A model generated the notes under the pieces. The model was not told where the DNA came from. It saw nothing but the letters and a program-made list of their open reading frames with translations, and searched no databases. From Pedobacter yulinensis (GTDB lineage: Bacteria > Bacteroidota > Bacteroidia > Sphingobacteriales > Sphingobacteriaceae), in the NCBI RefSeq assembly GCF_003029735.1, contig NZ_KZ686269.1, positions 1,054,001 to 1,118,000 of the forward strand: 64,000 nucleotides of DNA, written 5' to 3'. This document shows, one piece after another, positions 18,694-26,707 of this stretch; positions within the stretch are counted from its first letter, which is position 1, and every line of letters begins with the position of its first letter. Position numbers and translations under genes: made by a program.

Positions 18694-19412
18694 CATGATA
18701 GGCCTGCTGCAAGCAATCCCGTTACGGTCGCTATTCCGAAACTAAGGAGGGTACCGATGAGCACATATTCCGTTAACTTGATATCCTGAGCTTCTTTCAG
18801 ATCTCCGAATCTGAAAATCGATTTGGCCGCCAGCAGGAAGCCAACAGCTTCAAAATGTCCCGTTAACACAAAGATATAAATCAGAAGCCGCTCCAGGATT
18901 CCGATGAAACGGCCAGCATCCTGCAATGATTTTCTGTCGGCGGAGGCGCTTAACGGTGTTTCGGGAATCCAACGGGCAATGACGACCCGAATTATTGTAG
19001 CAGCAGGCATGGTTAAAAAAAGTGCGGCGCAAATTATTCCCCATAATTTTGTTTCAGCTATAAAACCAGGCCAGAAAGCGGGTTGCCCGCTATACAGCCA
19101 GCTGACCACCGCAATCGTAAATAGATGAAGTAGCTGATCGATAAAAAACCAGGTTCGTTTGGTGTTGTCTTTTTGGAATTTAAGCTTTGCAGCATCGATA
19201 ACGAAGTGGAAAATACCAATCAGTAATGCCGCCGTCCATGCTTCGCTGTTTGCCAGGAACACAAAGGCCAGTATGATATGAAGCGCCACGTGCAGGTACA
19301 GTTTTCCTGAAGCCAGTTTAAGACGCTCCTTGTCTGCCACCCAGGCGTTCGGTTGCAGAACAAAATCGCCCAGAAGATGAGCCAGGAGTAATTTGATGAG
19401 GATGATTTCCAT
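18693..19412 (-). CDS. DUF3307 family membrane protein
   Basis: A 239-residue protein with about six hydrophobic helices. The N-terminal block LIKLLLAHLLGDFVLQPNAW, with HLLGDF and a following KLYLHVALH, is the DUF3307 pattern. FHFVIDAAKLKFQ, another conserved piece, is in the middle. The function is unknown. It lies 35 bp downstream of the SatD-like gene on the same strand, a pairing that suggests one transcription unit controlled by the operator array upstream of that gene. Any link to DNA repair is positional. Confidence 0.88.
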   Translation of the reverse strand: MEIILIKLLLAHLLGDFVLQPNAWVADKERLKLASGKLYLHVALHIILAFVFLANSEAWTAALLIGIFHFVIDAAKLKFQKDNTKRTWFFIDQLLHLFTIAVVSWLYSGQPAFWPGFIAETKLWGIICAALFLTMPAATIIRVVIARWIPETPLSASADRKSLQDAGRFIGILERLLIYIFVLTGHFEAVGFLLAAKSIFRFGDLKEAQDIKLTEYVLIGTLLSFGIATVTGLLAAGLS

Positions 19413-19447
19413 ATTGCTGATGATTCAATTCTTCATGTGGTGTATAC

Positions 19448-20053
19448 CTAGGCCGAGGTTTGCAATTCCTCACGGTAATAGGCATCCAGATCCATGATTT
19501 CCTGGAAATAAGCGCGTTTAAGCGACTCACTTACAGAAGATTGCGATTTAGCCATTTTCACAGCCAGTTCGGCCTGAACCAGATCTTTGTTTTCCATTGC
19601 AACTTTGACCGTTTCTGCCATGACGGGGCTCCAGTTATCTGCTGCGATCAATGCAAGGCTGATCATGAGATTGATATGTTTATCAAATGCAGTATCGGCA
19701 CTGGCGAAATTCAGGCTCATTTTTTTTTCTTCCAGTTCATCAAAAGCTTTGCCCGAATGAACAAAGGCTTCTCCCATGGCTTCTGTCAGTTTAACCGTCT
19801 GGTTGCCGGGCTGGCCAACACCTATTCCCATACGCACATCGCCATTTTTCAGCGTACGCATACAAGCTTTGATATAAAATGCGGCGTGTAGCGCCTCTTC
19901 TGCCGGCACACGGAGTTGAAAACTATCTCCACGATAAATTTCCCAGTTTTTATCGGCTTGTGCCTGGCTACGCAGGGCCGCTTTTAAAACCTGCAGCCAG
20001 GTTGTTTCCAATTGGCGCGAGCCGATAACATCTCCTGTTATGATTGCTTCCAT
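19448..20053 (-). CDS. SatD-like regulator: nucleotide-cyclase-like palm plus C-terminal helix-turn-helix
   Basis: A 201-residue protein. The first half has ITGDVIGSR (D8), YRGDSFQLRV (D43) and VRMGIGVG, in the same order and spacing as metal- and nucleotide-binding strands of class III cyclase/GGDEF palm domains; this also matches the SatD family as I know it. The C-terminal part has a likely helix-turn-helix at about 158-182 (VQAELAVKMAKSQSSVSESL). This implies a one-component transcription factor sensing a small ligand, possibly a nucleotide. Six tandem palindromes start 10 bp upstream of its ATG, so autoregulation is likely. The cyclase-like reading is my inference; enzymatic activity is doubtful. 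Confidence 0.75.
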   Translation of the reverse strand: MEAIITGDVIGSRQLETTWLQVLKAALRSQAQADKNWEIYRGDSFQLRVPAEEALHAAFYIKACMRTLKNGDVRMGIGVGQPGNQTVKLTEAMGEAFVHSGKAFDELEEKKMSLNFASADTAFDKHINLMISLALIAADNWSPVMAETVKVAMENKDLVQAELAVKMAKSQSSVSESLKRAYFQEIMDLDAYYREELQTSA

Positions 20054-20063
20054 GTCAAATAAA

Positions 20064-20231
20064 TATCGGGCTTTTGACCGATATTTACAATTATCGGGTT
20101 TTTAGCCGATATTTACAATTATCGGGTTTTGAGCCGATATTTAAAATTATCGGGTTTTGAGCCGATATTTAAAATTATCGGGTTTTGAGCCGATATTTCA
20201 AATTATCGGGTTTTGAGCCGATAATTTACAG
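20064..20231. repeat. six tandem 28-bp units with internal dyad TATCGG-N8-CCGATA (operator array)
   Basis: Six units begin at 20064, 20092, 20120, 20148, 20176 and 20204. Each has the perfect inverted pair TATCGG/CCGATA separated by 8 bp (GTTTTGAG in units 3-6; two earlier units vary) and then an 8-bp AT-rich linker close to TTTAAAAT. The dyads are invariant while linkers and loops vary, which points to protein binding sites rather than simple slippage. The array fills the gap between the SatD-like gene (start at 20053) and the repair operon (start at 20269). The HTH protein encoded next to it is the obvious candidate binder. Confidence 0.9.
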
Positions 20232-20268
20232 GTTCAAACTAAACAAGTGGTGGTTTGTTAAATTCAGC

Positions 20269-21285
20269 ATGGGCCTGATCAGTTTCACAAACAAAGGTAT
20301 ATATTGCAAACAAGGTGATTTTTACATCGACCCCTGGCGTCCTGTAGATTATGCAGTAACCACTCACGGCCACAGTGACCACGTAAAAGCCGGTAATGCA
20401 CATTACCTGTGCCACACCCTGACTAAACCTATACTGCACCGGCGCATAGGCGAAGACCTTAAGATAGAAACCCTTGATTATGGGCAATCAATAACCAGAA
20501 ATGGCGTTCGGATTTCTTTCCATCCTGCCGGCCACATTATCGGATCGGCACAGATCAGGCTTGAATATAAAGGTGAGATCTGTGTCGTTTCGGGTGATTA
20601 TAAAACCGAATACGACGGCATCAGTACGCCCTTTGAACCTGTAAAATGCCATACGTTCGTTACTGAAAGCACTTTCGGACTCCCTGTATATAAATGGCAG
20701 CCGCAAGAGATTGTCATGGCAGAAATCTTGCGATGGGCCCGGGAGAACATTTCGAAGGGTAAAAGCACTGTACTGGTTGCCTACAGTCTGGGTAAGGCCC
20801 AAAGATTGCTTAATGCCCTGGCGGGAGCGCACCCCGTATACGTACACAGTTCAATTGCCAACCTGAATGATGCCTTAAGACAGGCCGGTGTAACCATTCC
20901 CGAAGCCACCAGAATCTCGCCCGAAACAACCAAAGATATGCTGCAGCAAGGCATCATGATCGTGCCGCCGGTGATGCGTACAAGCCGGTGGATCAAAACA
21001 TTGATCAGTCCCGTTACGGGTGTTTGTTCAGGGTGGATGCAGGTGCGGTCGCACCGCCGCTGGCAAAGTGCAGATGCAGGCTTTGCCCTGAGCGACCATG
21101 CAGACTGGCCCGGCCTGTTAAGCGCAATCCGCGAAACAGGGGCTGAAACAGTATATGTAACGCACGGCTTTACCGCAGCATTCAGCCGCTTTCTTAATGA
21201 GTCAGGCATCTATTCGGAAGAAGTAAGAACGCAGTACGGTGCAGAAGAAGATGAAGACGCTATAACAACAGAAACCCCATCATGA
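20269..21285 (+). CDS. ligase-associated DNA exonuclease, metallo-beta-lactamase fold
   Basis: A 338-residue nuclease of the metallo-beta-lactamase/beta-CASP class. I chose the ATG at 20269; the longer frame from 20185 would run through the last operator units. The metal site HGHSDH lies at residues 33-38, with HPAGHIIGSAQI, VSGDY and the C-terminal SDHADW as further conserved blocks. It belongs to the four-gene repair cluster (exonuclease, ATP-dependent ligase, Lhr-type helicase, PdeM) known from Pseudomonas putida and many other bacteria. It overlaps the ligase gene by 4 bp (ATGA). Confidence 0.93.
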   Translation: MGLISFTNKGIYCKQGDFYIDPWRPVDYAVTTHGHSDHVKAGNAHYLCHTLTKPILHRRIGEDLKIETLDYGQSITRNGVRISFHPAGHIIGSAQIRLEYKGEICVVSGDYKTEYDGISTPFEPVKCHTFVTESTFGLPVYKWQPQEIVMAEILRWARENISKGKSTVLVAYSLGKAQRLLNALAGAHPVYVHSSIANLNDALRQAGVTIPEATRISPETTKDMLQQGIMIVPPVMRTSRWIKTLISPVTGVCSGWMQVRSHRRWQSADAGFALSDHADWPGLLSAIRETGAETVYVTHGFTAAFSRFLNESGIYSEEVRTQYGAEEDEDAITTETPS

Positions 21286-22916
21286 AACGCTTCGCCCAAC
21301 TGATACAGGAACTGGAAACCAGCAACAAGACCAACGATAAGATTGAAGCTCTTGTTAACTATTTTCAGTCTGCCGACGAACAGGACCGCGTCTGGGTCAT
21401 TGCCCTGTTTACCGGTAAAAAACCCAAACGACCCGTAAACTCAAGCTTGCTGAAGATGTGGGCTTGCGAATTAAGCGGCACCCCTGAATGGCTTTTCAAT
21501 GAAAGTTATCATAACGTTGGAGACCTGAGCGAAACAATCGCACTCATTCTTCCGAGGGCAGCAAGCCTGCTCGAACTGCCGCTAAACCAATGGATCGCAG
21601 AACTTCAGGCCATTGAAAAACTACCGGAAGATGAAAAAAAAACATTTATCCTGAACGCCTGGAATCACCTGGCTACCGCAGAACGGTTCATTTTCAATAA
21701 ACTTATATCAGGCAATTTTCGCATCGGCGTTTCAGCAAAAACCCTTGTCAACTCGCTGGCAAAAAAAGAAGCGGCAGACAGCAACAAAATCATGCACAGC
21801 ATTATGGGCAAATGGGACCCATATACCATTGCTTACGAAGACCTTGTAGGCGGCAGCCATGTAAATACAGACAATTCCTGGCCCTACCCTTTCTGTCTTG
21901 CTTATGCCCTGGAACAGGAACCCGCAACATTAGGTCCGGAAGCGAACTGGCAGGCCGAATGGAAATGGGATGGAATCAGGGGTCAGATCATTAAACGCAA
22001 TGATGAATTGTTTATCTGGTCGCGCGGCGAGGAACTGATTACCGATCAATTCCCTGAACTGCATGTGCTGGCCGGGATCCTGGATAATGGGACCGTACTA
22101 GACGGTGAAATCCTCGCCGCAAGGAATGGACAGGTACTTCCCTTCAGTACGTTGCAGCAGCGTTTAAACCGCAAAACCATCAGTAAAAAGCAACTGGAAG
22201 ATGCGCCCATCGGTTTTTTTGCTTACGACCTTCTCGAACACGAGGGCCGTGACATTCGTGATCAACCCTTGCGCGAACGCCGCAAAATACTCGAAGAGAT
22301 CCTGAGTAAATTACCTCCTTCTGCAGGCATCGTGCCATCGCAGATTATCACCTACCATAACTGGGCAGATCTCGCAACTGTACGCGAATCAAGCCGCGAC
22401 AACAACAGCGAAGGCGTGATGCTCAAAAACCTCGACTCATTGTACCACAGTGGGCGAAAAAGAGGAGACTGGTGGAAATGGAAGGTGAACCCGTATACGG
22501 TCGATACCGTTATGATTTATGCCCAGAAGGGCGCCGGCCGAAGGGCAAATTTTTTTACCGATTATACCTTCGCAGTACGCGACGGAGAAAATCTGATTAC
22601 CATTGCAAAAGCCTATTCGGGTCTTACCGACCAGGAGATCAGGCAGGTAGATGCGTTTGTAAAAAGAAATGCGATAGAGAAATTTGGTCCCGTGCGTACG
22701 GTTAAACCAGAACTCGTGTTCGAAATTGCTTTTGAAGGTATTGCAGAAAGCAAAAGACACAAAGCAGGGCTTGCACTCCGATTTCCGCGTATTTTACGCT
22801 GGCGCAAAGATAAAACCGCGGCAGAAATTAATACGCTCGACGACCTTCGCCAACTGCTCTTGTCAAGCCAGGCCTTGACAAAAGCCGGCGACGAGGCAAA
22901 AAAGCGTGCGGAATAG
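21282..22916 (+). CDS. ATP-dependent DNA ligase (repair-operon type)
   Basis: A 544-residue ligase. The helical N-terminal DNA-binding domain (about 1-200) precedes the nucleotidyltransferase core, where motif I is KWDG (K228 is the adenylated lysine). LDGEI is motif III-like, SEGVMLKN motif IV and WWKWK motif V. An OB domain ends the protein. It seals nicks in duplex DNA using ATP. It is the stand-alone ligase of the exonuclease/helicase/PdeM cluster, not the NHEJ LigD: no primase or phosphoesterase domain is fused. It overlaps the exonuclease gene as ATGA and is followed by the helicase after 57 bp. Confidence 0.96.
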   Translation: MKRFAQLIQELETSNKTNDKIEALVNYFQSADEQDRVWVIALFTGKKPKRPVNSSLLKMWACELSGTPEWLFNESYHNVGDLSETIALILPRAASLLELPLNQWIAELQAIEKLPEDEKKTFILNAWNHLATAERFIFNKLISGNFRIGVSAKTLVNSLAKKEAADSNKIMHSIMGKWDPYTIAYEDLVGGSHVNTDNSWPYPFCLAYALEQEPATLGPEANWQAEWKWDGIRGQIIKRNDELFIWSRGEELITDQFPELHVLAGILDNGTVLDGEILAARNGQVLPFSTLQQRLNRKTISKKQLEDAPIGFFAYDLLEHEGRDIRDQPLRERRKILEEILSKLPPSAGIVPSQIITYHNWADLATVRESSRDNNSEGVMLKNLDSLYHSGRKRGDWWKWKVNPYTVDTVMIYAQKGAGRRANFFTDYTFAVRDGENLITIAKAYSGLTDQEIRQVDAFVKRNAIEKFGPVRTVKPELVFEIAFEGIAESKRHKAGLALRFPRILRWRKDKTAAEINTLDDLRQLLLSSQALTKAGDEAKKRAE

Positions 22917-22973
22917 AACCTGTTTGGCTCTATTGCATTAATTTTACGATTCCTTTCACCCCGCAACAAATAC

Positions 22974-25457
22974 ATGCTCAGCAACCACCCGGGTTATAAA
23001 AAGATCAAGTCCTGGCTTCGTTCTGCAAAACGAAAGCCCTTCCCCTTCCAGGAACGGGCCTGGGAAAAGTATCTTCAGGGGTTTAATGGATTGGTTAATG
23101 CCCCCACAGGCTTCGGAAAAACCTTCTCACTGTTCCTCGCTCCGCTGATTGAATCCTTTGGCCTGAAAGAACTTCCCAGGCAAACCAGCAAAAACCGGCT
23201 CAAGCTGATCTGGATTACACCGCTTCGCGCGCTTGGCAAAGACATTGGCCGGGCAATGATCGAGAGCCTCCTGGAACTCGAGATGAACTGGGAGGTTGGT
23301 ATCCGCAACGGCGATACGACGACCGCTGAAAAGGCCCGGCAAAAACGCTCCATGCCCGAAATCCTGATCATTACGCCCGAAAGCATGCATCTGTTGCTGG
23401 CTCAGAAAGGAAGTTCGGAAATCTTCGAAGGTCTGCAATGTATCGTTGCAGATGAATGGCACGAGTTGCTCGGCTCCAAACGTGGTGTGCTTGTGGAACT
23501 GGCCATTAGCCGCATCAACGGCATGAAAAGAAAGCTAAATCTGCCTGAGGCGCGGGTTTGGGGCATATCGGCCACCATTGGCAATATCGAGCAGGCACTG
23601 GAAGTTTTGGTGCCGGACCCGAAGAAGCCCAGGACCATTGTCAGAGCTGAGCTGGAAAAGAAAATCGAAATACACTCCATACTTCCCGATAACCTGGAAA
23701 CCCTGCCATGGGCCGGGCATCTTGGCCTCAATATGGCCGAGAAATTGGTGCCGATCATTAACAAAAGCCGCACAACCCTTATTTTTACCAATACCCGTGG
23801 ACAGGCAGAGATGTGGTACCAGCGCATGTTGCAGGTAGATCCAGACCTGGCAGGCCTGCTGGCCGTGCATCATGGCTCTATAGATAATGAACTTCGTGGT
23901 TGGATCGAAGATGCCCTGCACTCGGGAGCATTAAAAGCCGTTATCTGCACCTCCTCCCTCGACCTTGGCGTCGATTTTAAGCCCGTTGATACCGTTGTTC
24001 AGGTGGGTTCGCCGAAAGGTGTTGCCAGGTTCTTACAGCGTGCCGGCAGGAGCGGCCACTCCCCTTTCGAAACGTCTGTCATTTATTTTATGCCAACCCA
24101 TGCGCTCGAACTGGTTGAAGCCGCAGCCATAAAAGAAGCGGCCAGGAATCAAAATATAGAACCCCGTGAACCCGTTATCCTGTCATTCGATACGCTGACT
24201 CAATACCTGGTTACCCTGGCTGTAGGCGATGGCTTTGACGATGCCGAAACATTTGCCGAGGTTCAGGGAACACATGCCTTCAGAGACATCCTGCCCGAGG
24301 AATGGAACTGGATCATGCAATTTATCACCTCGGGCGGCGACACGCTTGGTGCCTATGAGGAATTTAAAAAGGTAATTCGCGACACAGACGGCCGTTGGAA
24401 AGTGACCAGCCGAATGACCGCCATGCGGCACCGCCTGCACATTGGGACCATTGTGAGCGATGCCATGCTGAAAGTAAAGTTTATCAGCGGCGGCTACATC
24501 GGTATGGTCGAAGAAACCTTCATTTCTAAACTTAAGCCCGGCGACAGTTTTACGCTCGCCGGCCGCATCCTTGAACTTGCGCAGGTTAAAGACATGACCG
24601 TTCTTGTTCGACGCAGTAAAAAAAAGAAAGCAATCAGCCCCAGCTGGAACGGAGGCCGGCTGCCCTTGTCATCAAACCTCGGTTCCGTTTTGCGCAAGAA
24701 ATACAACGAAGCCCTGCAGGAAAACCATCCTGACCCCGAACTCAGGTTCATATACCCGCTTTTTCTGCGCCAGCAACGCACATCGCACGTACCCAAGAAT
24801 GATGAATTGCTGATCGAGCTGATCAGCAATAAAGAAGGCTTTCATTTGTTCGCCTACCCTTTCGAAGGCCGCCTCGTTCACGAAGTGCTCGCGGCACTGG
24901 TCGCATTCAGGCTGAGCCGGCTGTTGCCAATCAGTTTTTCGATCGCAATGAACGACTATGGCTTCGAGTTGCTCAGCGACCAGGAGATCCCGTTCGATGA
25001 AGGCATTGCCTATGATGTATTTTCGCCCAAAAACCTTTCTGAAGACATCACACTCAGCATCAACTCGACTGAAATGGCCAGACGTAAATTTCGGGACATT
25101 GCGTGTATTTCAGGGTTGGTCTTTCAGGGTTATCCCGGTAAACATGTGGCAAACCGGCATCTGCAGTCTTCAGCGGGTTTATTTTTTAATGTTTTTGCAG
25201 ACTACGATAAACATAACTTACTTTTGCGCCAGGCTTATGACGAAGTGTTCTACGATCAGCTGGAGGAACCGCGGCTTGCTGCCGCCCTACACCGCATCCA
25301 GGACAGCCGCATCGTAATAACCGAACCGCAGTCGTTCACACCGCTATCTTTCCCGATCAAAGTAGACAGTCTCCGGGAAAACATGAGTTCTGAAGAGCTC
25401 GAACAACGCGTGGTACGAATGACTGCCGAAGCGCAAAAGGAAGACGAATGGAAATAA
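22974..25457 (+). CDS. Lhr-type DEXH-box DNA helicase, ligase-associated
   Basis: An 827-residue superfamily 2 helicase. Motif I is APTGFGKT (43-50), motif II DEWH (160-163), motif III SATIG; motif VI appears as FLQRAGRSGHS. After the two RecA domains come the winged-helix and Lhr-core domain. The size fits the Lhr-core form, without the C-terminal extension of mycobacterial Lhr. It tracks 3' to 5' on single-stranded DNA in studied homologues. It overlaps pdeM by 10 bp, so translation is likely coupled. Confidence 0.95.
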   Translation: MLSNHPGYKKIKSWLRSAKRKPFPFQERAWEKYLQGFNGLVNAPTGFGKTFSLFLAPLIESFGLKELPRQTSKNRLKLIWITPLRALGKDIGRAMIESLLELEMNWEVGIRNGDTTTAEKARQKRSMPEILIITPESMHLLLAQKGSSEIFEGLQCIVADEWHELLGSKRGVLVELAISRINGMKRKLNLPEARVWGISATIGNIEQALEVLVPDPKKPRTIVRAELEKKIEIHSILPDNLETLPWAGHLGLNMAEKLVPIINKSRTTLIFTNTRGQAEMWYQRMLQVDPDLAGLLAVHHGSIDNELRGWIEDALHSGALKAVICTSSLDLGVDFKPVDTVVQVGSPKGVARFLQRAGRSGHSPFETSVIYFMPTHALELVEAAAIKEAARNQNIEPREPVILSFDTLTQYLVTLAVGDGFDDAETFAEVQGTHAFRDILPEEWNWIMQFITSGGDTLGAYEEFKKVIRDTDGRWKVTSRMTAMRHRLHIGTIVSDAMLKVKFISGGYIGMVEETFISKLKPGDSFTLAGRILELAQVKDMTVLVRRSKKKKAISPSWNGGRLPLSSNLGSVLRKKYNEALQENHPDPELRFIYPLFLRQQRTSHVPKNDELLIELISNKEGFHLFAYPFEGRLVHEVLAALVAFRLSRLLPISFSIAMNDYGFELLSDQEIPFDEGIAYDVFSPKNLSEDITLSINSTEMARRKFRDIACISGLVFQGYPGKHVANRHLQSSAGLFFNVFADYDKHNLLLRQAYDEVFYDQLEEPRLAAALHRIQDSRIVITEPQSFTPLSFPIKVDSLRENMSSEELEQRVVRMTAEAQKEDEWK

Positions 25458-26086
25458 ATTGCAAGGGAGAGAGAATTATTCTGGATGAAGAGCGTGCAAT
25501 CTACCTGCCTGATCACGGCTTCCTGGTATTGAGTGATCTTCACCTCGGAAAATCGGCGCATTTCAGGCGTGCCGGTGTTCCTGTCCCTGCAACAATCGGC
25601 ATCAATGACCTTTCAAGACTGTCATTTTTACTGGAACGTTATCAGCCTGATTGCCTGCTGGTAACAGGCGATATGTTTCACCACAGCCTGAACAGTGACA
25701 TTGCGCATTTCGCCGACTGGCGTAAGCAGCATTCGGCGTTGCGCCTTATTCTTGTAAAGGGTAATCATGATCTGCTAAGCGATGCCGACTATGCTGCGCT
25801 TGGTATTGAACTGCACAGTCCTTCTTTCTGCCTCGGGCCATTTTGTTTTATTCATGATGCGCCAAAATGCACGGAAGAAGAATTGTACCCGATTAGCGGA
25901 CATATCCATCCAGGTATCACCCTACAGGGAAAAGCACGGCAAAAACTTCGGTTTCCTTGCTATTACTTCGGGAAAGACTTTGCCGTATTACCGGCTTTCA
26001 GCCTTTTTACGGGCCTGAGCACGATCAGACAGTCGGCCGGAGACCGCTCCTATGCCATTACTCCCGGTAAAGTGGTCGCCGTCTAG
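25448..26086 (+). CDS. pdeM: ligase-associated metallophosphoesterase PdeM
   Basis: A 212-residue calcineurin-type phosphoesterase. Metal-binding motifs are all present: DLH (30-32), GD (74-75), GNHD (105-108) and GHIH (151-154). It is the last gene of the repair operon and overlaps the helicase gene by 10 bp. Homologues are manganese-dependent DNA nucleases/phosphodiesterases. Its stop overlaps, by 4 bp, the stop of the convergent ferritin-like gene, so no terminator separates them. Confidence 0.93.
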   Translation: MEINCKGERIILDEERAIYLPDHGFLVLSDLHLGKSAHFRRAGVPVPATIGINDLSRLSFLLERYQPDCLLVTGDMFHHSLNSDIAHFADWRKQHSALRLILVKGNHDLLSDADYAALGIELHSPSFCLGPFCFIHDAPKCTEEELYPISGHIHPGITLQGKARQKLRFPCYYFGKDFAVLPAFSLFTGLSTIRQSAGDRSYAITPGKVVAV

Positions 26087-26706
26087 TTCACTGGCTCAGG
26101 CTGCATGGTTTTACCAAGCTCCTGAACCCACTGGTTAAACAGTGCTGTTTCTATCTCAACAACATGTGCCGCATGCGCTTTCCACTCCGGACTGAAGGTT
26201 TCAAGCTGACTGATCATTTCTTCAAGATGTCCCTCTTCTTCGAGAATAATGGATTTAACATTTACCTTGCTGCTGTGCTGGTCCAATACTGACTGGTAAA
26301 CCGGGTATAGTTCATCAGCGCGTACTTCGATCGCGTAGGTCACGAATAAATAAGCCGCGAATTTCAGGTCTTCACCTGATAAAGCAAATTGCTTTTTCAG
26401 GTAACGGCACACCGCGATATCGAGCGCATGCAGGTAAAAGCGCGTAGACCGGGGCGTGAGCAATTCATCGTTTTTATAAGTCTTGCAAGCCAGCGGATCT
26501 ACTTTGGCAATTTGTTTTTTTAAATAGTATGCGTGGCGGTGTTCTTCAGCAGCATGCTTAAGCACAATGATGTTAACCTGGTCCTTACTTTCTGAGGCAG
26601 AGATTTTCCGTGCACCTGCATTTTCCATGAATGATAACGTATTTAACCACTTGGCATGCAAAAAGTTGTCTTTTACTATTTTATCTAAAACTTGTGTAAA
26701 TTCCAT
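26083..26706 (-). CDS. ferritin-like diiron protein, uncharacterised, downstream of bioA
   Basis: I place the start at the ATG complement at 26704-26706, 1 bp after the bioA stop, giving 207 residues (MEFTQVLDKIVKDNFLHAKW). A start at 26733 would overlap bioA by 26 bp. The protein is wholly helical and has two ExxH-type carboxylate motifs: AAEEHRHAYYLKKQI and LEEEGHLEEMIS, plus EVRADELYP between them. That is the ferritin/rubrerythrin-like diiron pattern; the exact family is not recognised. Being the last gene of a bioA-containing operon suggests an oxidative step linked to biotin or pimelate supply, but this is only positional. Iron storage is unlikely given the size. Confidence 0.75.
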   Translation of the reverse strand: MEFTQVLDKIVKDNFLHAKWLNTLSFMENAGARKISASESKDQVNIIVLKHAAEEHRHAYYLKKQIAKVDPLACKTYKNDELLTPRSTRFYLHALDIAVCRYLKKQFALSGEDLKFAAYLFVTYAIEVRADELYPVYQSVLDQHSSKVNVKSIILEEEGHLEEMISQLETFSPEWKAHAAHVVEIETALFNQWVQELGKTMQPEPVN

Positions 26707-26707
26707 A

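Noticed and set aside
20064..20231. Possible CRISPR array
   Set aside because: The 28-bp units are contiguous with no unique spacers and each holds an internal dyad, so this is an operator array.
20185..20268. Upstream extension of the exonuclease gene
   Set aside because: It would run through operator units 5 and 6 and lacks family similarity; the start at 20269 fits.
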